Source: Aerococcaceae bacterium NML190073
Lineage (GTDB): Bacteria > Bacillota > Bacilli > Lactobacillales > Aerococcaceae
DNA length: 64,000 bases
Direction of reading: 5' to 3'
NCBI GenBank assembly: GCA_026131555.1
Contig: JAMXJH010000005.1
Span: 62,001-126,000, forward strand
Of the stretch, positions 9,747 through 24,506 are shown in pieces (positions within the stretch are counted from its first letter, which is position 1; each line of letters begins with the position of its first letter). The translations under genes were made by a program, and so were the position numbers. The notes under the pieces were generated by a model, which saw only the letters and a program-made list of their open reading frames with translations, did no database searches and had not been told where the DNA came from.

Positions 9747-9840
9747 CTCAACACTCCTTTCGCTGTTTGTTCGTCTAGCTACTTTACCTTACTTAAATCC
9801 TTACAAAAAAAGTTAAAAGTCCTACTTCAGTATGTCATTT

Positions 9841-10412
9841 GGTATTTTAATTTTTTGGCTGCATAGTTTTTGTTCTGGTTTAGGTATTTTAATTTTTTAA
9901 CTGCATGATTTTTATTCTGATTTAGGTCTTTTAATTTTTTAACTACATGATTTTATTCTAATTTAGGTCTTTTAATTTTTTAACTGCATGGTTTTTATTC
10001 TAATTTAGGTCTTTTAATTTTTTAACTGCATGGTTTTTGTTCTGGTTTAGGTCTTTTAATTTTTTAACTGCATGATTTTATTCTAATTTAGGTCTTTTCA
10101 TTTTTTAACTGCATGATTTTTGTTCTGATTTAGGTCTTTTAATTTTTTAACTGCATGATTTTTGTTCTAGTTTAGGTCTTTTAACTTTTTGACTGCATAG
10201 TTTTTATTCTAATTTAGGTCTTTTAACTTTTTAACTGCATGGTTTTTGTTCTGGTTTACCCTTTTTAACTTTTTGATTGCATGGTTTTTGTTCTGGTTTA
10301 GGTCTTTTAATTTTTTAACTACATGATTTTATTCTAATTTAGGTCTTTTAACTTTTTGACTGCATGGTTTTTGTTCTGATTTACCCTTTTTAACTTTTTG
10401 ACTGCCTATTTT
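9841..10412. repeat. 41-42-bp AT-rich tandem repeat array, about 13.7 units
   Basis: Units begin at 9841, 9883, 9925, 9966, 10008, 10050, 10091, 10133, 10175, 10217, 10259, 10301, 10342 and a partial one at 10384. Spacing is 42 bp, except three units of 41 bp that lack one T of the second T tract. Each has two T tracts around a core AACTGCATGGTT (variants GACTGCATAGTT, AACTACATGATT) and a junction TTTAGGTC, replaced by TTTACCCT in two units. There are no spacers, so it is not CRISPR. No gene is seen in 9747-10572. On the minus strand most units read ATGCAGTTAAAAAATTAA, a 5-codon frame without an RBS. Confidence 0.95.
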
Positions 10413-10434
10413 TTGACTGAATCTACCTCAACAG

Positions 10435-10481
10435 ACGGTCAATCTTTTCGTTTTATTACTCAATTTAGCTAGATTGACCGT
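10435..10481. repeat. Inverted repeat downstream of the hsdS segment
   Basis: Perfect 11-bp arms ACGGTCAATCT (10435-10445) and AGATTGACCGT (10471-10481) with a 25-nt AT-rich loop. It could end the minus-strand hsdMS transcript, but no proper U tract follows. It may instead be a protein-binding dyad or the trace of an insertion. Confidence 0.6.
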
Positions 10482-10572
10482 TGAACTGTATATTTGCGAT
10501 GTGCTTTTTGGTGCACAAGATATTTTTTGATGCGACTCAAGTGGAGAATAACAGGTTCGCGCCGTCTATTCC

Positions 10573-12379
<1,807 letters not shown>

Positions 12380-12404
12380 GTGTTACCTCCTTTCCTTCTT
12401 GATA

Positions 12405-13973
12405 TTACTCGCCTAATTCCGCTACAATCTTGTCAATTTCAAGACGTAAGCGGTCAATATTCTTCACTGTTTCCGCAATCTGTTGATTTAAGACCTTGAT
12501 ATCAATCTTCTCTCTTGTATCTTCTTTCTCAACGTAAGTGGATACGGATAAGTTGTAATCATGTTCTTGCGCAATCACTTGATTATCAACGTAGGCTGAC
12601 AGATAATCAATATCCGTACTCTTCTCAAAGATGTCAACAATCTGCGCAATGTTGTCCGGTGACAACACATTATTATTGGTTTCCTTCTTAAATTCTTTGG
12701 TAGCGTCAATGAATAAGGTTTTGTTATCTTGCTTATTTTTTGCCAAGACGAGAATGCATGTCGCAATACTTGTCCCGAAGAATAAGTTGTCCGGTAAGGC
12801 AATGACTGCCTCCACAAAGTTATTATCAATCAAATATTGACGAATTGTTTTCTCTGCACCTGAACGGTAGAAGATGCCCGGGAAGCAAACAATCGCTGCT
12901 CGTCCCTTGTTCGATAAATAATGTAAACTATGCATAATAAAAGCAAAATCTGCCTTAGATTTAGGAGCTAATTTACCTGCCGGTGCGAAACGTTCATCAT
13001 TGATTAAGGTTGGATTGTCATCACCTACCCATTTAATCGAATAAGGTGGATTGCTGACAATTGCATCGAACGGCTTATCGTTATTATGCATCGGACTCAA
13101 CAATGTATCGCCTCGACGAATATCAAACTGATTATAGTTAATATTATGTAGAAACATATTCATCCGTGCGAGGTTGAAGTTCGTCATATTAATTTCTTGT
13201 CCGTAGAAACCATCTTCCAGAATGCGCTCCTCGAATTGTTTCTTCATTTGCAAAAGCAATGACCCTGAACCACATGTCGGGTCATACACTTTGTTAATCT
13301 TATCCTTGCCGACCATTACGAGACGCGCTAATAATCTTGAAACGCTTTGTGGCGTGAAGAATTCGCCACCGCTTTTGCCGGCATTACTTGCATAATTGGA
13401 AATTAGATATTCGTAGGCGTCACCGAAGGCGTCAATATCATTATCCTCGAATTTGCCGAAGTTGATATCGGCAATCCCGCATAAGATATCCGCTAAACGT
13501 CTATTCTTCTCTTCAACGGTTGCACCTAAACGATTACTTGTCGTATCGACATCATCGAACAAACCTTTAATATCATTCTCTGACTTATAGCCGATTGCTG
13601 AACCTTCAATTGCATTGAAGATATTCGCTAGGCGTGTATTCAAATCATTACTGTTGCGAGCAGTCTTCACAACATTCTGGAATAACTGACTCGGCAAGAT
13701 GAAGAATCCCTTCTCCTCTACTGTGCTCGGACGGAAATCTCGTTCCGCTTCCTCATCACTAATTGCTGCATAATCAAAGTCCAAATCTCCTGCTTCGTGC
13801 TCGGCATGATTAAAGTGCGCTACCATATTCTCTGAAATGAATCGATAGAATAAAATACCTAAAATATATTGCTTAAAATCCCAGCCGTCAACGGCTCCAC
13901 GCACATCATCTGCGATTGCCCAAATCTTACGATGTAGTTCGGACCTTTCGACACTTTCTTTGTTTGTTGCCAC
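12405..13973 (-). CDS. hsdM: Type I R-M DNA methyltransferase subunit (HsdM)
   Basis: 522 residues. N6-adenine methyltransferase that, with HsdS, methylates the recognition sequence. An N-terminal HsdM_N helical domain ([18 protein letters not shown]) precedes the SAM-binding fold: FxGxG-like motif I as [12 protein letters not shown] and the catalytic NPPY motif in IVSNPPYS. The start is a GTG with AAGGAGG upstream. It heads the operon hsdM-hsdS. A TATAAT box lies about 35 bp upstream (near 14010) without a good -35. Confidence 0.96.
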   Translation of the reverse strand: MATNKESVERSELHRKIWAIADDVRGAVDGWDFKQYILGILFYRFISENMVAHFNHAEHEAGDLDFDYAAISDEEAERDFRPSTVEEKGFFILPSQLFQNVVKTARNSNDLNTRLANIFNAIEGSAIGYKSENDIKGLFDDVDTTSNRLGATVEEKNRRLADILCGIADINFGKFEDNDIDAFGDAYEYLISNYASNAGKSGGEFFTPQSVSRLLARLVMVGKDKINKVYDPTCGSGSLLLQMKKQFEERILEDGFYGQEINMTNFNLARMNMFLHNINYNQFDIRRGDTLLSPMHNNDKPFDAIVSNPPYSIKWVGDDNPTLINDERFAPAGKLAPKSKADFAFIMHSLHYLSNKGRAAIVCFPGIFYRSGAEKTIRQYLIDNNFVEAVIALPDNLFFGTSIATCILVLAKNKQDNKTLFIDATKEFKKETNNNVLSPDNIAQIVDIFEKSTDIDYLSAYVDNQVIAQEHDYNLSVSTYVEKEDTREKIDIKVLNQQIAETVKNIDRLRLEIDKIVAELGE

Positions 13974-14044
13974 TCTGTCAACCTCCTTTATTTTTTCATA
14001 TTTTTATTATAATTGAAGCCCTTCCAAAAATCTATATCTCCTAG

Positions 14045-14081
14045 ACAAAACAGTCCCTCAGCAAACTACTTCGCTGAGGGA
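14045..14081 (-). terminator. Terminator of the ATP synthase operon
   Basis: 9-bp perfect stem TCCCTCAGC (14054-14062) with GCTGAGGGA (14073-14081), followed on the minus strand by a short T-rich run (CTGTTTTG). It separates atpC from hsdM. Confidence 0.8.
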
Positions 14082-14098
14082 AATGTTATTTATGTTGT

Positions 14099-14536
14099 TT
14101 ATCTTATTCTTCTATGTTTGCTTACGGAAATCATGTTGACTGCGCGGTCGAGGGCAATTTTTGCACGTTTGAAGGCGATGGTATCATCGCTGGCGATAGC
14201 TGATTGCATTTCTTGTTCTGCCATCTGTTTCTCTGTTAAGACATGTGCCTCGTCAATATCGCGCGCACGAATCGCAAAGTTTGTAATGATTTCGCACACA
14301 TTATCGCGCATTTCCAATACACCACCGTTAATGGCAATATAATCAATTGGGTCGCCTTCTTCACAACGTGTCACTTTGACAGCGCCCAAATCCAATGCCA
14401 CAAGAATCGGCGCGTGATTCGGTAATAGCGTGACGCCGCCATCAATGGATTTGACATTGCAACCATAAGCGCGATGTTCATAGATTGTTCCTTGCGGCGA
14501 ATAAATCCGCACTTTCATCGTGTTTCGTTCCGCCAT
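14099..14536 (-). CDS. atpC: F1F0 ATP synthase epsilon subunit
   Basis: 145 residues. Part of the central stalk, regulating ATP hydrolysis. The N-terminal beta-sandwich is recognisable (MKVRIYSPQG, GGVTLLPNHAPI, INGGVLEMRDN), followed by the helical C-terminal domain with a basic end. RBS AAGGTGA lies before the ATG. It starts 11 nt after atpD and is the last gene of the operon. Confidence 0.93.
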   Translation of the reverse strand: MAERNTMKVRIYSPQGTIYEHRAYGCNVKSIDGGVTLLPNHAPILVALDLGAVKVTRCEEGDPIDYIAINGGVLEMRDNVCEIITNFAIRARDIDEAHVLTEKQMAEQEMQSAIASDDTIAFKRAKIALDRAVNMISVSKHRRIR

Positions 14537-14547
14537 ATTATCACCTT

Positions 14548-16023
<1,476 letters not shown>

Positions 16024-16055
16024 TCATTTGGAATGGCAACAGCCATTCACTCTGT

Positions 16056-16973
16056 CTAATTCAGCGCATTTGCGCCATTGATAATTTCAAGAATTTCATT
16101 GGTTACTTTCAGCTGGCGCTGTTGGTTATACTTTTGCTTCATTTGTTCAATCAATTCTTTCGCATTGTCCGTCGCTGCACGCATTGCGTTCATTCGACTG
16201 GCATGCTCTGCCGTCTTCGCATCAATAATCGCTCCAAAAATTTGACTCTCCGCATACTGCGGTAACAAAACATCCAATAATTCTGTTTGCGAAGGTTCAA
16301 CAAGATAGTCAGATACTGCCATTTCTTCGTCTGCTTCCTCCCATTCCAGATCGGTTACAGGAAGTACTTGATCCGCTCTAAATTGGCTGGAAATTGCACT
16401 GATATGATGATTGTAACAAACATACAGCGCATCAAATACTTGTTGTTTGAAGAGATCTACGGCTTTCTTGACAATCGCTTGAACCTCTTCAAAAGTCGGA
16501 CGGTCGGAAATGTCATGCATTTCGTAAACAACTTCGTAACCTTCTTCACGGCAATATTTCGCAATCGGTTCACCAATCGCAAAGATAACCGCTTCGTCTT
16601 TCGTTTGGTGGTCTTGCTGGAGCATTGCTTCCGTCGCTTTAATCACGGAAGTATTGTAGCCTCCTGCCAAGCCTTTGTCGGACGAAATAATGAGATAACC
16701 CGTCCGTTTAATCGGACGCTCAATTAACATATCGTGGAAATCGATATAATGAATGCCGTCATCTTGAATCGGCACTCCGTCATCAAGCATTTCCAACTGT
16801 GTCTTCGCAACGTGCGAAACCATCCGCTTCACTTTCTTTGCATACTCGAAATAAGTACGCGCATCTTGCGCCATTTTGTTATATTTAGCGGCGGAAACCA
16901 TTTGCATGGCGTTGGTAATTTGGGCAGTTTTTTTGGTAGATTCGATGCGTTTCTTCAGTTCGTTCAAAGACAT
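16056..16973 (-). CDS. atpG: F1F0 ATP synthase gamma subunit
   Basis: 305 residues. Rotating central stalk of F1. The characteristic N-terminus (LNELKKRIESTKKTAQITNAMQMVSAAK), the internal SSDKGLAGGYN segment and the C-terminal helix with RMNAMRAATDNAKELI are all present. RBS AAGGAGGGCATGAG precedes the ATG. It begins 17 nt after atpA. Confidence 0.96.
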   Translation of the reverse strand: MSLNELKKRIESTKKTAQITNAMQMVSAAKYNKMAQDARTYFEYAKKVKRMVSHVAKTQLEMLDDGVPIQDDGIHYIDFHDMLIERPIKRTGYLIISSDKGLAGGYNTSVIKATEAMLQQDHQTKDEAVIFAIGEPIAKYCREEGYEVVYEMHDISDRPTFEEVQAIVKKAVDLFKQQVFDALYVCYNHHISAISSQFRADQVLPVTDLEWEEADEEMAVSDYLVEPSQTELLDVLLPQYAESQIFGAIIDAKTAEHASRMNAMRAATDNAKELIEQMKQKYNQQRQLKVTNEILEIINGANALN

Positions 16974-16990
16974 CTCATGCCCTCCTTATC

Positions 16991-19032
<2,042 letters not shown>

Positions 19033-19033
19033 C

Positions 19034-19546
19034 TTACAAATCATCCATTTCTTGAATAAAGTCATCAATCAGACGGTGATAATCTTCTGATTTAATTTCA
19101 CGGCGTAATATTTTTTCAGCAATTTCAATCGAAATGTCGGTCAATTCAGCTTTAATTTCGTTCAACATACGACGGCGCTCCAACTCGATATCTTTTTGAG
19201 CGGCAGTTCGCATTTGATTCACTTCTTCTTTTGCTTCTTTCAACATTGTATCTTGAATTTGCAAACTTTGTTTCTTCGCTTGCAAAATAATTTGCGTTGC
19301 CTCAGCACGCGCTTCACGCAAAGCAATTTGCGCTTCCTTATTCGCTTGCTCGCTTTCTTCTAATTCGCTCGCAGCTTTAGCCAATTCATCTTTAATTTGG
19401 GTTTCTCGTTGAATTAAAACATTCATCATCGGACGCCATGCGTATTTGCGGATAATCAACATTAGAATGACAAACGAAATTAGCGTTACAATCGTGTTGC
19501 CTAATGCCGGATTCGCTGCATGAGCTTGTGTATTTAGTATAATCAT
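19034..19546 (-). CDS. atpF: F1F0 ATP synthase b subunit
   Basis: 170 residues. Peripheral stalk. One N-terminal membrane helix (about 14-33, NTIVTLISFVILMLIIRKYAW) is followed by a long charged coiled coil (about 45-150). It lies 34 nt after atpE and ends one base before atpH. Confidence 0.95.
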   Translation of the reverse strand: MIILNTQAHAANPALGNTIVTLISFVILMLIIRKYAWRPMMNVLIQRETQIKDELAKAASELEESEQANKEAQIALREARAEATQIILQAKKQSLQIQDTMLKEAKEEVNQMRTAAQKDIELERRRMLNEIKAELTDISIEIAEKILRREIKSEDYHRLIDDFIQEMDDL

Positions 19547-19580
19547 ATGTACGTTTCGCTCCTTTTTGAGGTCCAGAAGA

Positions 19581-19805
<225 letters not shown>

Positions 19806-19816
19806 CTAACTTTTTC

Positions 19817-20536
<720 letters not shown>

Positions 20537-20651
20537 TCATCCTTCTTTCTTCAAAAATTGTCGCTGTATTCGACAAAAAAAGCCTTTACTACGAATTAAA
20601 TTCACAACAAGGCCCCTTCCTTTTATCTCATACAAACTATTTAACAATACA

Positions 20652-20680
20652 ATTCTAGCACTTTCCATTTCTAAACACAA
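20652..20680 (-). promoter_or_regulatory. Promoter of the ATP synthase operon
   Basis: Minus strand TTGTGT (complement of 20675-20680), 17-bp spacer, TAGAAT (complement of 20652-20657). This leaves a leader of about 115 nt before atpB. Confidence 0.6.
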
Positions 20681-20683
20681 ATG

Positions 20684-20697
20684 CGTAAACGATTACA
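20684..20697. promoter_or_regulatory. cre-like (CcpA) site upstream of the atp promoter
   Basis: CGTAAACGATTACA matches the symmetrical catabolite-response element TGTAAACGTTTACA at 12 of 14 positions. It lies 3 bp upstream of the -35 box, a position known for CcpA activation rather than repression. Sequence match only. Confidence 0.5.
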
Positions 20698-20743
20698 ATA
20701 AGACGTTATTTGAAATTTGTTGTTTAATGCACAAATTTCTCAT

Positions 20744-20788
20744 CAAAAAAGTGGCACAACCACCTAAACCTAGATTAATTGTGCCACT
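20744..20788 (-). terminator. Terminator of mvaS
   Basis: 10-bp perfect stem AGTGGCACAA (20750-20759) with TTGTGCCACT (20779-20788), followed on the minus strand by TTTTTT. Confidence 0.9.
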
Positions 20789-20794
20789 GGGGTT

Positions 20795-21952
20795 TTATTT
20801 AGTATAGTAACGACGATGCGCATCAATGCATGCCAAATGCACACCATCAACCGTATACGCATCATCAATCCGGATAACTTCATCACTTACCGGTAATTTT
20901 TGTTCAAAAATCGCCTCGTATTCCGCAATCGGTAATGCTACTCGGCGGTTTAAATGCGTCGCTAAATCCATCTGGGCAATTTGTGCCTTGTAATCTGATT
21001 GCAACTCTCCGCAGAATAATTCTGCTACCGCACCTGAGCCGTAACTGAATAAACCGATGCGTTGACCAGCTTCAAGTTCATCAGAATGCCACAATAATGA
21101 CAGTAAACTCAAATAGAGTGACCCTGTATAAATATTGCCGACTTGACGTCCTAACAGAATCGAGTTGCCATAATGCGCTTCCCACTGCTCAATGACAGAT
21201 GCCAATTCACTTGGTGCCACTTCTTTATACGCGTCGAGCGCTTTTTTGCCCATCTTAGAAAATGGCAAGTGGAACACTAAAGCCGTTAAATCTTGCAGAT
21301 TAGCTTGCTTCATCACTTGCTTGAAGCAATCTTGGTACAATTCCGTCGAGAACTTGCCGTCAACGAACGCTACGCTCGAATAAGAAGGTCGCCAGAAATC
21401 ATACTGATTCGTCGTATAGCTGACACTCTCCAAATCTAAAGCCAAAATGCGTGGGTTCGCACTAATCAATAATGCAATTGCTCCGGCACCTTGCGTTGCT
21501 TCGCCCGGCGTATTCAAACCATAACGCGCAATGTCAGAAGCAATCACGAGCACTTTACGATTCGGACGCAAACGTACATAATCCGCCGCAATTTGCACCC
21601 CGGCTGTTGTCCCGTAACACGCTTGCTTCAATTCATACGCCTTTGCATAAGGTTGAATCTCCAATAATTCATGCAAGTACGTCGCCGCCGCTTTCGAAAA
21701 ATCAAAACTGGATTCGGTCGCAAAAATAATTTGGTCGATAGCAGCTTTATCCGAGTCGTCCAAGATTTGCAATGCTGCGTTCGCCGCCATTGTCACAATA
21801 TCTTCGCACAAGGTTGGCACAGCCATACGATCTTGCCCGATACCAATAGTTAGTTTGTTAGGATCAATATTTCTCGCTTTTGCCAGTTCGGTCATTTCCA
21901 CATAATGTTTAGGAATATATGCACCAATTTTGTCAATGCCGACTTTTATCAT
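20795..21952 (-). CDS. mvaS: Hydroxymethylglutaryl-CoA synthase
   Basis: 385 residues. Condenses acetyl-CoA with acetoacetyl-CoA in the mevalonate route to isoprenoids. The catalytic Cys is C112 in QACYGTTAG, the general base Glu is E80 in ATESS, and the active-site His is in FHLPFSKMG. Length is normal for the bacterial family. RBS AAAGGAGTTG precedes the ATG. It stands alone, about 1.3 kb from mvaA, with two unrelated small genes between. Confidence 0.96.
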   Translation of the reverse strand: MIKVGIDKIGAYIPKHYVEMTELAKARNIDPNKLTIGIGQDRMAVPTLCEDIVTMAANAALQILDDSDKAAIDQIIFATESSFDFSKAAATYLHELLEIQPYAKAYELKQACYGTTAGVQIAADYVRLRPNRKVLVIASDIARYGLNTPGEATQGAGAIALLISANPRILALDLESVSYTTNQYDFWRPSYSSVAFVDGKFSTELYQDCFKQVMKQANLQDLTALVFHLPFSKMGKKALDAYKEVAPSELASVIEQWEAHYGNSILLGRQVGNIYTGSLYLSLLSLLWHSDELEAGQRIGLFSYGSGAVAELFCGELQSDYKAQIAQMDLATHLNRRVALPIAEYEAIFEQKLPVSDEVIRIDDAYTVDGVHLACIDAHRRYYTK

Positions 21953-22049
21953 TCAGATTCAACTCCTTTGCTATTCTCACTCTGTCAGTTTAGCATGTCT
22001 TCTCTTCAAAAGTTGCAACCTTAATAAAAGCTTTAGAATTTTCTTGCAC

Positions 22050-22082
22050 AAAAAAAGTGCCCGCGTCCATTGCCGGCACTTT
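22050..22082 (-). terminator. Terminator after the 158-residue secreted protein
   Basis: Stem AAAGTGCC/GGCACTTT with a GC-rich loop and a T run on the minus strand (complement of 22050-22056). Confidence 0.8.
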
Positions 22083-22088
22083 ATATTA

Positions 22089-22565
22089 TTAGTCGACTCC
22101 CGGTCCTTTTTTGATAACGGATCCTTCGTACGTCACAACGAGTTGTCCATCTCTATGGCGTTTCACTTCTTTGAAACTAATGTAACCGTAGTAACCACTG
22201 TCATCGAAATAAATTGTTTCCACAACATTGTCCGGATACAATACTTTTTGCTTGACGGTGGCGATTGCTACTGGCGAAGTAAATTCTATCATCGGAGCGG
22301 CTGACTCATCTATTGCTATTGGAACTTCCGTAAAATCACTGCACATGACGTCTACGTCGTCCACTCTGAACATCCTAATATACTCTGGTTGAATAATGTT
22401 TACATCCTGATCGGGAACTTCAAGCCCGTCTAACTTTCCAAACCTCAGAGTCACATCCAAAACGCCGGGACGATCAAGCATACTTTGGGCTGATACCATA
22501 CTACACGACAAACATAGTGTCAAAATGCTAACAACAGTTAAAACTAGGTTCATTACCTTTCTCAT
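22089..22565 (-). CDS. Small secreted protein of unknown function
   Basis: 158 residues. A signal peptide covers about 1-27 (MRKVMNLVL, a hydrophobic core, cleavage near VSA/QS); a Cys pair in LCLSC could alternatively be read as a weak lipobox. The mature part of about 130 residues is acidic and looks all-beta, ending in a basic segment (FKEVKRHRDGQLVVTYEGSVIKKG). I do not recognise a family. RBS AAAGGAG is good, and it has its own promoter (22629-22657) and terminator, so it is an expressed single gene. Confidence 0.75.
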   Translation of the reverse strand: MRKVMNLVLTVVSILTLCLSCSMVSAQSMLDRPGVLDVTLRFGKLDGLEVPDQDVNIIQPEYIRMFRVDDVDVMCSDFTEVPIAIDESAAPMIEFTSPVAIATVKQKVLYPDNVVETIYFDDSGYYGYISFKEVKRHRDGQLVVTYEGSVIKKGPGVD

Positions 22566-22628
22566 AAGTATTCTCCTTTACACAAACCACTGCAACATCC
22601 TATGACAATACCGCCTTTACTCATCCTT

Positions 22629-22657
22629 ATATTAGCATTTCTAACCTCTTTTTACAA
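22629..22657 (-). promoter_or_regulatory. Promoter of the small secreted protein gene
   Basis: Minus strand TTGTAA (complement of 22652-22657), 17-bp spacer, TAATAT (complement of 22629-22634). The leader is about 55 nt. Confidence 0.65.
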
Positions 22658-22704
22658 GCGTTAACATTTTTTGTTTATGTAGTTCTGCTACATTGTGTTG
22701 CCAG

Positions 22705-23142
22705 TCACTTCTCCCCAATTTCCGCATAATACTTGACATTAGTAAATTTCTCTTTGCCCATTCCCAGAAACTTCCCGTATCGCTCTATATCGTATAGCCA
22801 GACTTCTGCTTCTGTATTGGAGGTAGTAACATATCGCTTACCATTGTAAGCAAAAGGAATGACAGAAAATACATCTTCGTATTCTTTACCTGTTCCCATT
22901 CCTTCAAAGTAATCTAATTGTCTGTCATTTGCCTCCAAAACTTCGTCTACTCTGTTTTCAAGGTGCTCCATGTAAGGAAGCTCCATAATATCCTTAATTA
23001 TTTCAATCTTCCCTTTTCGATTTTTGGATAATACCTCTAATTGTTGTTCAAGCCATGCAATAAATGAGGCTCGTGTCACCACAAGGTTATTTAAGTCCTC
23101 AATGAGTTTTGTATATTCATGTTCTAATTGATTTGGTCGCAT
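22705..23142 (-). CDS. Hypothetical cytosolic protein, 145 residues
   Basis: No signal peptide or membrane segment. The N-terminal 75 residues are predicted helical and charged (coiled-coil-like, ending DEVLEANDRQLDYFEG); the C-terminal part is richer in aromatic residues (FAYNGKRYVTTSNTEAEVWLYD). I do not recognise the family. RBS AAGGAGAA lies ahead of the ATG, and a candidate promoter is at 23185-23213. A hairpin at 22677-22693 follows, without a U tract. Its isolation between mevalonate genes suggests an accessory gene. Confidence 0.65.
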   Translation of the reverse strand: MRPNQLEHEYTKLIEDLNNLVVTRASFIAWLEQQLEVLSKNRKGKIEIIKDIMELPYMEHLENRVDEVLEANDRQLDYFEGMGTGKEYEDVFSVIPFAYNGKRYVTTSNTEAEVWLYDIERYGKFLGMGKEKFTNVKYYAEIGEK

Positions 23143-23184
23143 TACAAATTCTCCTTATATACTTTTGAGTATCAATACGGTCTT

Positions 23185-23213
23185 ATAATAGCATTTCGTT
23201 GGTGTGTTTGCCA
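23185..23213 (-). promoter_or_regulatory. Candidate promoter of the 145-residue hypothetical gene
   Basis: Minus strand TGGCAA (complement of 23208-23213), 17-bp spacer, TATTAT (complement of 23185-23190). The -35 is poor. Confidence 0.45.
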
Positions 23214-23245
23214 GAAATTAACAAACTTTACAATGTGCTTTTCTC

Positions 23246-23286
23246 ACAAAAAAACTCCCTCTTCCATAAGATTTGAATAAGGGAGT
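23246..23286 (-). terminator. Terminator of the hflX-def-mvaA operon
   Basis: Stem ACTCCCT (23254-23260) with AGGGAGT (23280-23286), then TTTTTTT on the minus strand. Confidence 0.85.
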
Positions 23287-23294
23287 GTTACGCT

Positions 23295-24506
23295 TTATTT
23301 TCTTAGTTCCGCTAATAATTCGCGGGCGATTTGACTATCCATACGTGGTTGCTGCTTCAATTTGGCAACGAGTTGTGGAACTTCATCAATGGTTGCACCA
23401 ACTTGCAAGGCTAGGCTACGCGCTTGTAAGGACATGTGACCTTTTTGGATGCCGTCGGTAACAAGTGCGCGTAAAGCAGCGAAATTCTGAGCTAAACCGA
23501 CAGCTGCCAGAATATTGGCTAGTTCTGTTGCTGACTCACATTGTAGCAATGCAAGCGATTGTTTGGCAGTTGGATGAACAGATAAAGTGCCGCCGACTGT
23601 CGCAATCGGTAACGGTAAACTCAATTCGCCTTCTAAAGTTTGATTCATTTCGTCAATATGCCATTGTGCCAATCCTTTGTACTGCCCGTTGCGGCTAGCA
23701 TATGCATGGACACTTGCTTCAACTGCACGCCAATCATTGCCAGTGGCTACAACGACAGCATCAATGCCATTCATAATTCCTTTGTTGTGAGTTGCTGCAC
23801 GATAAACATCTAATTGCGCATATCGGCTTGCTAAAGCGATTCGTTGTGCGGTTTCATGTCCGATTTTGTCCAAAGGAATCGAGACCGTAGCCGTTGTAAT
23901 TGCTTCGGTCGTGTAATTCGATAGAATATTCAATATCGCGTCACAGCCCGTTATGGTCTGAACTTGTGGCGATAATGTTTCCAAGACAGTATTCATGACA
24001 TTGGCCCCCATCGCATCGCACGGATTGAGTGCTAAATAGAGCGTTACGAATTCCTCATGAATTTGCGTCCACAAACGTGTTGGTCCACCTCCGCGCTTCA
24101 CCATATTCGGTATTGTTTCGCGCGCCAATCGGAGCAAATCATCGTGCGATTCAGCAAGAGCATCGACTACTTCTCGTAGCTTACCGGATGCTAACAACAC
24201 GATTTGTCCAATCAATTCTCGCTTGGCGGTCACTGCGGTGATGTTGCCGAGCCTTTTTGCGCCGTTGGAGGCTGCTGCGATGACGGACGGTTCTTCGGTC
24301 GCCATCGGCACAACATATTGCTTACCGTTAATGCAAAAATTAGTCGCCACACCGAGCGGCAACTCGTAATTGTAGATATAATTCTCAATCATTTGGTTAG
24401 CAATTTCATCTGTGAGATGTGGCGTTTGGTTCATACTCAGATACTCTTGGACAACTGCTAGACGTTCTGCCTGCGATTTGCGGTAAAATTGGTTGAAGGG
24501 ATTCAT
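23295..24506 (-). CDS. mvaA: Hydroxymethylglutaryl-CoA reductase, class II
   Basis: 403 residues from ATG at 24506. It reduces HMG-CoA to mevalonate. The family signature DAMGANVMN is present, with a GGGPTRLW segment, a VVATGNDWRAVEA cofactor/substrate region and a C-terminal flap with LALQVGA. The ATG shares its A with the def stop (TGATG), giving translational coupling. The frame stays open 33 nt further upstream inside def, but that extension (MGETRGCDVVV) is not family-like. Confidence 0.95.
   Translation of the reverse strand: MNPFNQFYRKSQAERLAVVQEYLSMNQTPHLTDEIANQMIENYIYNYELPLGVATNFCINGKQYVVPMATEEPSVIAAASNGAKRLGNITAVTAKRELIGQIVLLASGKLREVVDALAESHDDLLRLARETIPNMVKRGGGPTRLWTQIHEEFVTLYLALNPCDAMGANVMNTVLETLSPQVQTITGCDAILNILSNYTTEAITTATVSIPLDKIGHETAQRIALASRYAQLDVYRAATHNKGIMNGIDAVVVATGNDWRAVEASVHAYASRNGQYKGLAQWHIDEMNQTLEGELSLPLPIATVGGTLSVHPTAKQSLALLQCESATELANILAAVGLAQNFAALRALVTDGIQKGHMSLQARSLALQVGATIDEVPQLVAKLKQQPRMDSQIARELLAELRK

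Noticed and set aside
9841-10412. CRISPR array
   Set aside because: The repeat units are directly adjacent with no unique spacers, and no cas genes are nearby.
9841-10412. Series of short peptides (MQLKN) encoded in each 42-bp unit
   Set aside because: No ribosome binding site precedes the ATG, and some units alter the start; best treated as chance in AT-rich repeats.
22677-22693. Terminator after the 145-residue hypothetical gene
   Set aside because: The 6-bp hairpin ATGTAG/CTACAT is not followed by a T run on the minus strand.
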